Shown: one piece after another, positions 63,107 through 64,000 of the stretch | Position numbering within the stretch: position 1 is the first letter of the stretch | Layout of the letters: every line of letters begins with the position of its first letter | NCBI GenBank assembly: GCA_029237815.1 | Contig: JAQZBP010000002.1 | Location: 1 to 64,000 of the forward strand | Reading direction: 5' to 3' | DNA: 64,000 bases | Source of the DNA: Moraxellaceae bacterium | Lineage (GTDB): Bacteria > Pseudomonadota > Gammaproteobacteria > Pseudomonadales > Moraxellaceae | Made by a program: the position numbers and the translations under genes | Notes under the pieces: model-generated | Told to the model about the DNA's origin: nothing | What the model saw: only the letters and a program-made list of their open reading frames with translations | The model's database searches: none

Positions 63107-64000
<894 letters not shown>

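Overview
The window is GC-rich bacterial chromosome from a gammaproteobacterium. The gene order cysG-serS-crcB-rarA-lolA-ftsK-trxB-aat-bpt-infA-clpA-clpS-cspD-icd-rluE-nudJ-mnmA-hflD-purB is a conserved gammaproteobacterial backbone, close to the order I recall from Pseudomonas. The species cannot be read from the sequence; GC content and codon use would fit deep-branching gammaproteobacteria such as the Nevskiales/Xanthomonadales side, but that is a guess.

Positions 1-34,862 (minus strand) are essentially one giant gene running off the left edge. It encodes a secreted or surface protein of more than 11,600 residues. In this sequence it is split into three open segments by two apparent single-base frame changes, at about 20,668 and about 941. 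The protein starts with an LEPR-XLL-like motif and a DUF4347 domain. It continues with RTX-type Gly/Asp calcium-binding tracts, roughly thirty copies of an ~80-100 residue 'EVQ' beta module, a metzincin-type zinc protease motif, two collinear ~2.3 kb internal duplicates with Trp/Tyr-rich inserts, and near-identical DNA-level tandem units at the left edge. A TolC-family outer-membrane channel gene (34,991-36,454) lies directly upstream in the same direction, so type I secretion is the likely export route. No ABC transporter or membrane-fusion gene is visible here.

From 36.7 to 44.4 kb, on the minus strand, come cysG and then a probable ftsK-lolA-rarA-crcB-serS transcription unit closed by an intrinsic terminator. 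From 44.7 to 47.3 kb, on the plus strand, are trxB, aat and bpt. A four-gene minus-strand cassette (Fe-dependent alcohol dehydrogenase, hotdog thioesterase, succinate-semialdehyde dehydrogenase, small membrane protein of the low-affinity iron permease family) separates bpt from infA. Then follow infA (+), clpA and clpS (-), cspD (+) and icd (-). The enzymes of the bacterial N-degron pathway (aat, bpt, clpS, clpA) thus lie within 8.5 kb.

The right end holds rluE (+), moaC-moaD-moaE (-, convergent and overlapping rluE), nudJ-mnmA-hflD (+), a 7TM hybrid histidine kinase (-) and the 5' part of purB (+). The housekeeping part is ordinary. The giant repeat protein with its TolC partner is the unusual part of the window.
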